A DNA stretch of 10,164 nt from Desulfobacteraceae bacterium (GTDB lineage: Bacteria; Desulfobacterota; Desulfobacteria; Desulfobacterales; ETH-SRB1). Of the stretch, positions 1 to 6,697 are shown in pieces (within the stretch, counting starts at the first letter, position 1; every line of letters starts with the position of its first letter). A model generated the notes under the pieces. The model did no database searches. It worked only from the letters and a program-made list of their open reading frames with translations, and was not told where the DNA came from. The stretch is from NCBI GenBank assembly GCA_030638305.1, contig DAOWEW010000083.1:1-10164 (forward strand). Direction: 5' to 3'. A program made the translations under genes and the position numbers.

Positions 1-1653
1 TCTCACAAGAATGATCCCTCCAATATCCGTGAATTTAACAGCATTGCTTACCAGATTTTTGCGGATTTGTTGAAGGCGAAGGGGGTCGCCGATCAGGGCA
101 TTTGGCGCTTCAAGATCAATATCAACAAGGAGTTCGATCCTCTTTTCGGCAGCCTCACTCATAAACACGTCCGTTATTCTATCTATTACCTCGTCTAACA
201 AAAACGGGCGTGTTTCCAGGTCAAGCTTATCAGCTTCGATTTTTGAAAAATCCAGGACGTCATTGATGATTCCAAGCAGGGAATAAGCGGAAGATTGTAT
301 TATTTCCAGATAGCGCTCTGCCCTGGGAGACATTTTTTCGGATAGCGCCAGCTCTGCGGCGGCAATGACCCCGTTCATGGGTGTCCGAATTTCATGGCTC
401 ATATTAGCCAAAAACTCACTCTTGGCTCTGGTGGCAGCTTCGGCAGCCTGTTTGGCCTTTTCTTCCCGGAAGTACGCATCCTGAAGTCTCTCTTCCGCTT
501 CCACTTCGGCAGTTAAATCGCGGAGAATCTCAAATCCCCCCAGAACTTTTCCCGAGGAATCCTTCAGAAGAGCGGAACTGGACATCGCAGGGATATTGCG
601 GCCTTTTCGATTTTTTAGGGTTACCCGTTGGCCTACCGTGACTTCATCGGTTTCCAGAGCCCTTTTTACAGGACACTGTTGTTCGCAGGCAGAACTATGG
701 AACACTTCACAACAGGGCATTCCAATTGCCTCTTCACTGGACATGCCTGTCAGTCGCTCTGCAGCCTCATTAATGAATACCACCTTCATCTCAGGATCGA
801 CAGTGAAGAAGGGATCGGAAATCCCGAGTTTAAGGCTGTTGGCATACTCCATCCTGTCACGTATGCTTTTTACCATGAGGTCGAAGTTGCGTGATAGCCC
901 TCCAATTGAATCTTTATGATCATCATGTACTACAACGGTGACATCTCCACCAGCCACCTGATCGGTTTTTGCTCTCAAGTGCTGAATTCGCTTAGTAACC
1001 AGCCTTGAGAAGAAAAAGTTTATGACCACAATTATCCCAATGATTTCGGCAATAAAATAAAAAATAAGACTGTTACGGGTATTGCCGATAGCAGCAAACA
1101 CCTCTTTGAGGGGCTGCTTGATGATCATAGCACCGAGAACTTTTCTGACAGAACCATGGCAATGATGGCAGGAGTCTTCATTAAGGATAGGTTTTATTGT
1201 TATAAGATATGGGGTATGGTTTTTAATTTCGGGAAAGGATATATCCGGAGCATAACCGGTCAATAAAGATTCGGCCAGGGCATTACGTGATTTGCTTGCA
1301 TAAAGATATTGTGTCATGCTTTTGCTGATTCGCTTGTCTTCGGAAGCATAGATAATCATCTTTAGAAAGTCGGAAATATATACCTGAACACCCTCCATAT
1401 GTTTTTTTATGTCCTTCATCTGCTCTCTGATAGTTTTGCTGTCGCCCACTGACATAGGGAATTTAATTCCACTATAAATACTCTCAAGCAGATGATCTGA
1501 TGAACGGGCTACCTGATTCATGGCGGTTTCTTTATGTATGGCCAAACTTTTATAGAGACTTAGTCCCATAAAGAATCCTACAACCATTATGGTTGCCACA
1601 AGAATCTTGGTTCTCATTCTTGTGTTCTTTAAAATAGTATTTATCGGATTCAT
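1..1653 (-). CDS. Sensor histidine kinase with periplasmic heme-type sensor, HAMP and PAS domains (3' end outside window)
   Basis: My reading of the minus strand gives 551 uninterrupted codons from the ATG at 1653 to the window edge, so the C-terminus is missing. Order seen: transmembrane helix 1 (about residues 17-34); periplasmic region with one CXXCH c-type heme motif at 162-166 (SCHHCHG); transmembrane helix 2 (about 196-216); HAMP (about 214-266); PAS (about 271-380) containing Cys314, Cys315, Cys323 and Cys327; a short coiled linker; HisKA with phospho-acceptor His420 in MSHEIRTPMNG; and the start of the HATPase domain, whose N-box is NLVSNAVKFT (533-542). The kinase presumably autophosphorylates in response to a redox or small-ligand signal sensed by periplasmic heme. 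That role is inferred from heme-containing sensors in Geobacter-type bacteria. The HisKA sequence is typical of hybrid kinases, so a receiver domain may follow beyond the window. A strong Shine-Dalgarno supports the start. The DNA is visibly GC-richer than the genes at 3900-9200. Confidence 0.93.
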   Translation of the reverse strand, partial: MNPINTILKNTRMRTKILVATIMVVGFFMGLSLYKSLAIHKETAMNQVARSSDHLLESIYSGIKFPMSVGDSKTIREQMKDIKKHMEGVQVYISDFLKMIIYASEDKRISKSMTQYLYASKSRNALAESLLTGYAPDISFPEIKNHTPYLITIKPILNEDSCHHCHGSVRKVLGAMIIKQPLKEVFAAIGNTRNSLIFYFIAEIIGIIVVINFFFSRLVTKRIQHLRAKTDQVAGGDVTVVVHDDHKDSIGGLSRNFDLMVKSIRDRMEYANSLKLGISDPFFTVDPEMKVVFINEAAERLTGMSSEEAIGMPCCEVFHSSACEQQCPVKRALETDEVTVGQRVTLKNRKGRNIPAMSSSALLKDSSGKVLGGFEILRDLTAEVEAEERLQDAYFREEKAKQAAEAATRAKSEFLANMSHEIRTPMNGVIAAAELALSEKMSPRAERYLEIIQSSAYSLLGIINDVLDFSKIEADKLDLETRPFLLDEVIDRITDVFMSEAAEKRIELLVDIDLEAPNALIGDPLRLQQIRKNLVSNAVKFTDIGGIILVR

Positions 1654-1660
1654 TTTAATA

Positions 1661-1668
1661 TCACCTCC
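1661..1668 (-). promoter_or_regulatory. Shine-Dalgarno of the histidine kinase
   Basis: The minus strand reads GGAGGTGA, a near-complete anti-16S match, seven bases before the ATG at 1653. It fixes the kinase start and suggests that the gene is translated independently of the GTPase gene upstream. Confidence 0.85.
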
Positions 1669-1721
1669 GGTACTTATGGGGTGTATCAGTCATTGGTGAG
1701 AACAAAGCAGGGCAGGGGGGT

Positions 1722-1780
1722 GTAACGGTTCACAGTTCACGGTTGTTCAAAACATAGAACTGTAAACTGTAAACCGTTAC
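1722..1780 (-). repeat. Near-perfect 23-bp inverted repeat (hairpin) after the EF-G-like gene
   Basis: The arms are 1722-1744 and 1758-1780, with a 13-base loop. Twenty of 23 positions pair as Watson-Crick. In minus-strand RNA two of the other three form G-U wobbles. It begins two bases after the GTPase stop codon, so it would form at the 3' end of that mRNA. No T-run follows on the minus strand, so it is not a textbook Rho-independent terminator. It is more likely a dispersed intergenic repeat that may stabilise the transcript end or attenuate read-through into the kinase. The unit GGTTCACAGTTCACGGTT is internally repetitive, and part of it recurs at the start of tlyA. Confidence 0.75.
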
Positions 1781-1782
1781 CA

Positions 1783-3855
1783 TTATTTCTTGTTTTTAGT
1801 TATCTCTTCTATAATTTTCTGCGATATCTGAGCAGGGACTTCGTCATAATGTGATAATTCCATTGAAAATGTTCCACGACCGCCTGTCATGGAATTAAGA
1901 TCCGGTGCATAGGTTAAAAATTCGGCCATAGGCACGTGGGCATTTATGACCTGATTTTTACCCTTGTTATCCATGCCCAGCACCCTGCCTCGTCTGCTGT
2001 TCAGATCACCCATGATATCTCCCATAAATTCATCGGGTGTAATTATTGAAACCTTCATTACAGGTTCCAGGAGAACCGGTTTTGCCTCTTCGACAGCTTT
2101 TTTAAATGCAAGAGAACCTGCAACCTTAAAGGCCATTTCAGAAGAATCTACCGCATGATATGAACCATCATCAAGGGTAACTTTAAAATCAACACATGGG
2201 AACCCGGCAAGGATTCCTTTCTGACAGGCTTCCAGTATTCCTTTTTCCACAGCAGGGATGTAAGTTTTAGGTATTGCGCCACCAACGATAGCATTAACAA
2301 ACTCAAATCCCTTGCTTCGTTCCAAAGGTTCAAGCTGAATCCAGCAGTCGCCATACTGACCATGTCCGCCTGACTGTTTTTTGTGTTTTCCCTGAACACG
2401 CACCTTTTTTTTGATTGTCTCTTTATAGGGAACTTTCGGAATATTTAAAAGGACTTCCACTCCGAACTTTCTTTTAAGCTTTTCAATAGTGGCCTCAATA
2501 TGGACTTGCCCCCTTCCCGATAAGAGAATTTCTTTTGTTTCAGAGTTTCTGTTAAGTTTTAAAGCAGTGTCTTCTTCTAATAACTTTGAAAGAGAAATAA
2601 AAATTTTATCTTCATCTCCCTTTGTCTTGGATTCAAGAGAAAACGAAATAAGTGTTGGAAGTGGTTCCACACATTTGAATTTTACTTTATCACTTTCACT
2701 GCAAAGCGTATCACCGGTAGTAGTATCTTTAAGTTTAGCTACGGCAACAATAGCTCCCGGGCCTGCTTCGTTAATTGATTTCTGTTCTTTGCCGGTAATC
2801 ATTAAAAGCTGGTTGAATCTTTCTTTTGAGTCTTTATTTGAATTATAGAAGGTGCCATCTGACCCAAGCGAACCTGAAACAATTCTGAATATTGTAAGAC
2901 GGCCGGCATATGGATCCGCCACTGTTTTAACTACAAACGCGGAAAAAGGTGCATCAGGATCCGGATAACATTTGATTTCATTTTCGCCCGACGGATCCGT
3001 TCCGATTATGGGACCCCTGTCAAGTGGCGAAGGCATACAATTGACAATAAAATCTGAAACAATATCTATCCCTATATTTTTTGTTGCGGAACCACAAAGC
3101 ACAGGCGCAAATGTCCTTGATAAAATTCCCTTTCTTAAAGCCGCCTCAATATCATTATCAGACAAGGTTTCGCCTTCAAGATATCTTTCGAGAAGTTCAT
3201 CATCAGCCTCAGCAATATTTTCAACAAGCGCTTCATGTTCACTCTCTGCCAACTCCTGCATATCTGATGGTATATCAATCTCTTTTGCCTTGCCTTCACT
3301 ATCATATGTATAAGCTTTCATTCTGATAAGATCGACAACTCCTTTAAATTCTGATTCAGCACCTATTGGAAGTTGAAGAATAATCGGTTTTGGTTCAAAA
3401 GTATCTACAGCATCTTTAAAGGTACGAAAAAAATCCGCCCGCTCCCTGTCCAGTTTATTTATGAAAATAACACAAGGCAGATCCAATTCACCGGCAAAAT
3501 CCCATGCCATTTCGGTCTGTACTTTCACACCATCAGCACCATCTATAACAACAACCACACCATCAGCGGCCTGCATACAGATCCTGCTATCCGAGAAAAA
3601 GTTCTGATCACCCGGTGTATCAATGATACTAATTTTTTGTTTCTTCCAGTCGTATTGGTGAAATCCACTGCTTAAACTCATTGTTCGTTTAAGCTCTTCC
3701 GGCTCAAAGTCCATCACGGTATTACCATCTTCAACACGTCCCATTCGTGTGACAACTCCAGCATTATACAGCAGGACTTCCGCCAGCGAAGTTTTTCCGG
3801 CGCCCCCATGGGCAACGAGAGCAATGTTTCTTAATTGTTTAACCATTTCACTCAT
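1783..3855 (-). CDS. EF-G-like translational GTPase (EF-G paralogue with non-canonical G motifs)
   Basis: The 690-residue product has the EF-G layout: G domain (about 1-285), domain II (about 300-390), III (about 400-470), IV (about 475-605, with QSGGHGQYGD near 494-503) and V to the end. G1 is AHGGAGKT (15-22), G4 is NKLD (133-136) and G5 is CGSA (254-257). Three places differ from canonical EF-G. The P-loop has GGAGKT rather than the IDAGKT form. The switch I motif RGITI is replaced by RTMSL (57-61). G3 is DTPGDQNF (79-86), with Asp83 where translational GTPases normally have the catalytic His. This places it in the EF-G-like/EF-G2 group, not the housekeeping fusA. Such paralogues bind GTP and ribosomes but are usually not the main translocase; the exact role is unknown to me. 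It lies 57 bases downstream of tlyA with its own strong Shine-Dalgarno, and is probably co-transcribed with it. Confidence 0.92.
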   Translation of the reverse strand: MSEMVKQLRNIALVAHGGAGKTSLAEVLLYNAGVVTRMGRVEDGNTVMDFEPEELKRTMSLSSGFHQYDWKKQKISIIDTPGDQNFFSDSRICMQAADGVVVVIDGADGVKVQTEMAWDFAGELDLPCVIFINKLDRERADFFRTFKDAVDTFEPKPIILQLPIGAESEFKGVVDLIRMKAYTYDSEGKAKEIDIPSDMQELAESEHEALVENIAEADDELLERYLEGETLSDNDIEAALRKGILSRTFAPVLCGSATKNIGIDIVSDFIVNCMPSPLDRGPIIGTDPSGENEIKCYPDPDAPFSAFVVKTVADPYAGRLTIFRIVSGSLGSDGTFYNSNKDSKERFNQLLMITGKEQKSINEAGPGAIVAVAKLKDTTTGDTLCSESDKVKFKCVEPLPTLISFSLESKTKGDEDKIFISLSKLLEEDTALKLNRNSETKEILLSGRGQVHIEATIEKLKRKFGVEVLLNIPKVPYKETIKKKVRVQGKHKKQSGGHGQYGDCWIQLEPLERSKGFEFVNAIVGGAIPKTYIPAVEKGILEACQKGILAGFPCVDFKVTLDDGSYHAVDSSEMAFKVAGSLAFKKAVEEAKPVLLEPVMKVSIITPDEFMGDIMGDLNSRRGRVLGMDNKGKNQVINAHVPMAEFLTYAPDLNSMTGGRGTFSMELSHYDEVPAQISQKIIEEITKNKK

Positions 3856-3860
3856 TTAAA

Positions 3861-3869
3861 CTCCTCTCT
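3861..3869 (-). promoter_or_regulatory. Shine-Dalgarno of the EF-G-like gene
   Basis: The minus strand reads AGAGAGGAG, ending five bases before the ATG at 3855. It supports that start over the internal ATG at residue 4. Confidence 0.8.
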
Positions 3870-3912
3870 GATTGAATTATTTGAATCAAACAAAAAAATA
3901 CTTTTTATATGT

Positions 3913-4719
3913 TTAGCCTGGATAAATCAAGATTAAAAATTCCTTGTTCCCTTTGGATCCAGATATTGGAGAAGGAATGACCAGCTCGCATTTCAGGCCT
4001 GTTTTATTGAAAAATTCCGTAAGATCCTTTATAACTTCGTTATGAAGATCAGAATTGCGCACTATACCTCCTTTTCCAACCTTGCCTTTTCCAACTTCAA
4101 ACTGAGGCTTTATCAGCGCAATAATCCTGGAATCCTGTTTTAAAAACTTAATTACTGAAGGTACAACAATTTTGAGTGAGATAAAGGAAACATCTATAAC
4201 AACGAGATCCACAAGTTGGGGCAGGGCATCATCTGGCATATTTCGAATATTTGTACGTTCTATAATAACAACTCCTGGATCTTGCCTCAGCTTCCAGTCA
4301 AGCTGTCCATATCCGACATCTACGGCAAAAACACAAGAAGCGCCATGTTGCAGCAAACAGTCTGTAAATCCACCGGTAGATGCACCGACATCAAGACATA
4401 CAAGGCCGTCAACTTTTATTTTAAAAGATTTCAATGCTTCTTCAAGTTTAAGCCCCCCTCTGCCTACATATGGGATATCCGTTCCTTTCAGAACGATGTC
4501 GTCATCTTTAGATACCAAAACGCCAGGTTTATCTATTCGCTGATTATTTACAAAAACCTTGCCTGCCATTATCAGGGCACAGCCACGTTGACGACTGGGT
4601 ACTAATTCTTTTTCAACAAGTAACACATCAAGTCTTATTTTTTTTCGAGACTTTTGCAAAACTCTCTTTTTACGGTTATCGGTTGAAAAAACTGTGAACC
4701 GACAACCGTTCATTAACAT
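3913..4719 (-). CDS. tlyA: TlyA family rRNA 2'-O-methyltransferase / hemolysin A family
   Basis: The frame encodes 268 residues from the ATG at 4719. An S4 RNA-binding domain occupies about residues 28-88 (RLDVLLVEKELVPSRQRG, then GRGGLKLEEAL). It is followed by an FtsJ/RrmJ-like Rossmann methyltransferase with the SAM-binding motif LDVGASTGGFTD (109-120), the acidic AVDVGYGQLDW strand (132-142), DVSFISL (176-182) and IKPQFEVGKG (203-212). Characterised TlyA proteins methylate ribose 2'-OH groups of 16S and/or 23S rRNA using SAM, and the old haemolysin name is not evidence of toxicity. Family members usually start just before KKIRLD, so residues 1-20 look like an extension, and they are encoded by a hairpin repeat (4672-4709). 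A TTG at 4657-4659 (residue 21) would give the usual length of about 248 residues. The ATG start overlaps the dxs stop by 7 bases; the TTG start would leave a 53-base gap. Confidence 0.93.
   Translation of the reverse strand: MLMNGCRFTVFSTDNRKKRVLQKSRKKIRLDVLLVEKELVPSRQRGCALIMAGKVFVNNQRIDKPGVLVSKDDDIVLKGTDIPYVGRGGLKLEEALKSFKIKVDGLVCLDVGASTGGFTDCLLQHGASCVFAVDVGYGQLDWKLRQDPGVVIIERTNIRNMPDDALPQLVDLVVIDVSFISLKIVVPSVIKFLKQDSRIIALIKPQFEVGKGKVGKGGIVRNSDLHNEVIKDLTEFFNKTGLKCELVIPSPISGSKGNKEFLILIYPG
4672..4709 (-). repeat. 13-bp hairpin at the dxs/tlyA junction
   Basis: The arms are 4672-4684 (acggttatcggtt) and 4697-4709 (aaccgacaaccgt), with 12 of 13 Watson-Crick pairs plus one wobble and a 12-base loop. 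It lies within the first 16 codons of the tlyA frame as opened from its first ATG and just downstream of the dxs stop. It shares the 12-mer CGGTTCACAGTT (minus strand 4690-4701) with the hairpin at 1722-1780, which suggests the same repeat family. It may modulate dxs mRNA 3' stability or tlyA translation; that is inference. Confidence 0.7.
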
Positions 4720-6593
4720 TGATTCATAAGTTTCCGGGCGGCATTTACTATGGCGGGTGCATCTATGTTGTATTTAGATCTGAGAAGTTCCTGCTCACCG
4801 TGCTCAACAAAAATATCAGGTATACCCATACGTTTAAGATGAAATGAGGTTATGCCTTCATCATTCAGGCATTCGAGAATGGCACTGCCAAATCCACCCT
4901 GTTTTACATTTTCTTCAATAGTTATTATTCGCGGTATTTTTCTTGCAAGAGAAGTTATCAATTCAGTATCAAGAGGTTTTACAAAACGACAGTTTACAAC
5001 AGTAGATGATATATTATGTTCTTCAGATAGCGTTGAATACGCAGAAAGAGCTTCACAAACAGATCTGCCTATAGCCAATATAAGTATGTCTCTACCTTCT
5101 TTAAGAACTTCTCCCTTACCAATCGGTAACGGGACAATATCCTTTGAAATATCTACGCCTGTTCCTCTTCCACGCGGATAACGAAAGGCAATCGGGCCAT
5201 TGTGGCCAAGAGAAGTTACAAGCATTTGACGCAATTCATTTTCATCTTTTGGAGCCATTACTACCATATTGGGGAGGCTTCTGAGATAAGATAAATCAAA
5301 CAAACCATTATGTGTAGCTCCATCTTCGCCTACAATACCTCCCCGATCAACCGCAAAAATCACAGGAAGGGCTTCTATACATACATCATGTAATATCTGG
5401 TCATATGCCCGTTGCAAAAAAGTAGAATATATTGACACCACAGGTTTAAATCCCTCTGCAGCCAGACCTGCAGCAAAAGTAACACCATGCTGTTCAGCAA
5501 TTCCGACATCAAAAAACCTTTCAGGATAGGTCTTCGCAAATATAGACAAACCGGTTCCTTCGGGCATGGCAGCAGTTACGGCAATAATTTTATTATCTTT
5601 TTTCGCCAGTTCCACCAAGGTATTGCCAAACACTTCAGTATAAGAAGGAATAGGGCTTTTTTTCTTAATACAATTGCCGGTCTTAACTTCGAAACTTCCA
5701 ACACCATGAAAATAGACTGGATTTTTTTCAGCAGGAGGATACCCCTTGCCCTTTTTTGTAGTGACATGAAGAAGGACAGGTTCCTTGAGATGTTTGATAT
5801 TATTGAGTATATCTATAAGGTGATTAAGTTTGTGGCCATTTATGGGGCCAAAATATTCAAAGTTGAATGCTTCAAACAATATTCCGGGAGTTATCAAATT
5901 TTTTAAAGATTCCTCTGAACGCTTTGCAAATTTATATACATCGTCACCGATTTTTGGTAATGATTTAAGAAAATCGCCCAGCTCTTTTTTAAAATTCTGC
6001 AAATATTTTACAGAAAATGTTCTGCTTAATAGAGATGATAACGCACCGACATTCTTGGAAATTGACATTTCATTGTCATTAAAAATAACAATAAGATCCT
6101 TATGAATGTCTCCAGCCTGATTTAATCCTTCATAAGCCAGCCCTGCAGTCATGGAACCATCCCCTATAACTGCTATAACTTTTGAAGTATCATTTTTCAA
6201 ACGTTTGGCACAAGCCATACCAAGGCTTGCGGATATAGATGTGCTGCTGTGTCCGGTTGAAAATGCATCATAAGGGCTTTCGCTCATACGCGTAAATCCG
6301 CACAATCCCTGGTATTGTCTAAGTGTATGGAACTGTTCTCTGCGTCCTGTAATGAGCTTGTGCGCATAAGCCTGGTGCCCTACGTCCCAGATTATTTTAT
6401 CATCAGGAGTATCAAAAACATAATGGATTGCAATAGCAAGCTCAACAGCACCAAGACTTGACGCCAGGTGCCCGCCGTTTTTAGATACAACATCAACTAT
6501 AAGTTCGCGTATTTCTGCAGCAAGAACAGGGAGATCCGACCGTGAAAGACTTTTTAAGTCTGAAGGAGAATTGATTTTTTCTATTAAACTCAA
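4713..6593 (-). CDS. dxs: 1-deoxy-D-xylulose-5-phosphate synthase
   Basis: This cytosolic, thiamine-diphosphate-dependent enzyme condenses pyruvate with glyceraldehyde 3-phosphate to DXP, the first and flux-controlling step of the MEP isoprenoid pathway. The 626 residues match the usual length of about 620-640. Visible landmarks are GGHLASSLG (40-48), DVGHQAYAHK (70-79), the ThDP/Mg site GDGSMTAG (144-151) with NDNEMSIS (172-179), the catalytic Glu367 in GIAEQHG (364-370), and DRGGIVGEDGATHNG (416-430) with the active-site His428. The pyrimidine-binding and C-terminal transketolase domains are complete (SRYNID-type end, here SKYNIDAPAIV). The start codon is TTG. An in-frame TAA lies seven codons upstream (6612-6614) with no ATG or GTG between. 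ispA lies directly upstream and tlyA directly downstream, an arrangement common in Proteobacteria, where the downstream prenyl synthase uses MEP pathway products. Confidence 0.97.
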   Translation of the reverse strand: MSLIEKINSPSDLKSLSRSDLPVLAAEIRELIVDVVSKNGGHLASSLGAVELAIAIHYVFDTPDDKIIWDVGHQAYAHKLITGRREQFHTLRQYQGLCGFTRMSESPYDAFSTGHSSTSISASLGMACAKRLKNDTSKVIAVIGDGSMTAGLAYEGLNQAGDIHKDLIVIFNDNEMSISKNVGALSSLLSRTFSVKYLQNFKKELGDFLKSLPKIGDDVYKFAKRSEESLKNLITPGILFEAFNFEYFGPINGHKLNHLIDILNNIKHLKEPVLLHVTTKKGKGYPPAEKNPVYFHGVGSFEVKTGNCIKKKSPIPSYTEVFGNTLVELAKKDNKIIAVTAAMPEGTGLSIFAKTYPERFFDVGIAEQHGVTFAAGLAAEGFKPVVSIYSTFLQRAYDQILHDVCIEALPVIFAVDRGGIVGEDGATHNGLFDLSYLRSLPNMVVMAPKDENELRQMLVTSLGHNGPIAFRYPRGRGTGVDISKDIVPLPIGKGEVLKEGRDILILAIGRSVCEALSAYSTLSEEHNISSTVVNCRFVKPLDTELITSLARKIPRIITIEENVKQGGFGSAILECLNDEGITSFHLKRMGIPDIFVEHGEQELLRSKYNIDAPAIVNAARKLMNQC

Positions 6594-6603
6594 AACGATT
6601 ATA

Positions 6604-6609
6604 GCTCCT
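6604..6609 (-). promoter_or_regulatory. Shine-Dalgarno of dxs, deciding a TTG start
   Basis: The minus strand reads AGGAGC, with 11 bases between GGAG and the TTG at 6593-6591. This spacing is on the long side. Only ATA, GCT, ATC and GTT-type codons lie between the in-frame TAA (6612-6614, beyond GGA and ATA) and this TTG, so TTG is the only conventional start that keeps the conserved SLIEKINSP N-terminus. Confidence 0.7.
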
Positions 6610-6697
6610 ATTTATTTCATATATTTTAATAGGTTTTTTTGTATTCTTTAAACGTATACATTGCACATTACAGATGAAGTTATTTCGTCCACGTTCC

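Noticed and set aside
596..919. Plus-strand frames of 88 and 107 codons
   Set aside because: They lie antisense to the PAS domain of the histidine kinase, which is open for 551 codons with clear domain motifs.
1674..1721. Possible regulatory element between the kinase ribosome site and the hairpin
   Set aside because: The stretch contains a G-rich run (ggcagggggg) but no convincing promoter pair or second structure.
3856..3912. Terminator between tlyA and the EF-G-like gene
   Set aside because: There is a T-run on the minus strand but no GC-rich stem before it, so read-through is more likely.
6594..6697. Possible promoter or riboswitch in the 104-base ispA-dxs gap
   Set aside because: I find no good -35/-10 pair at proper spacing, and none of the conserved core elements of a TPP riboswitch despite the thiamine-dependent product downstream.
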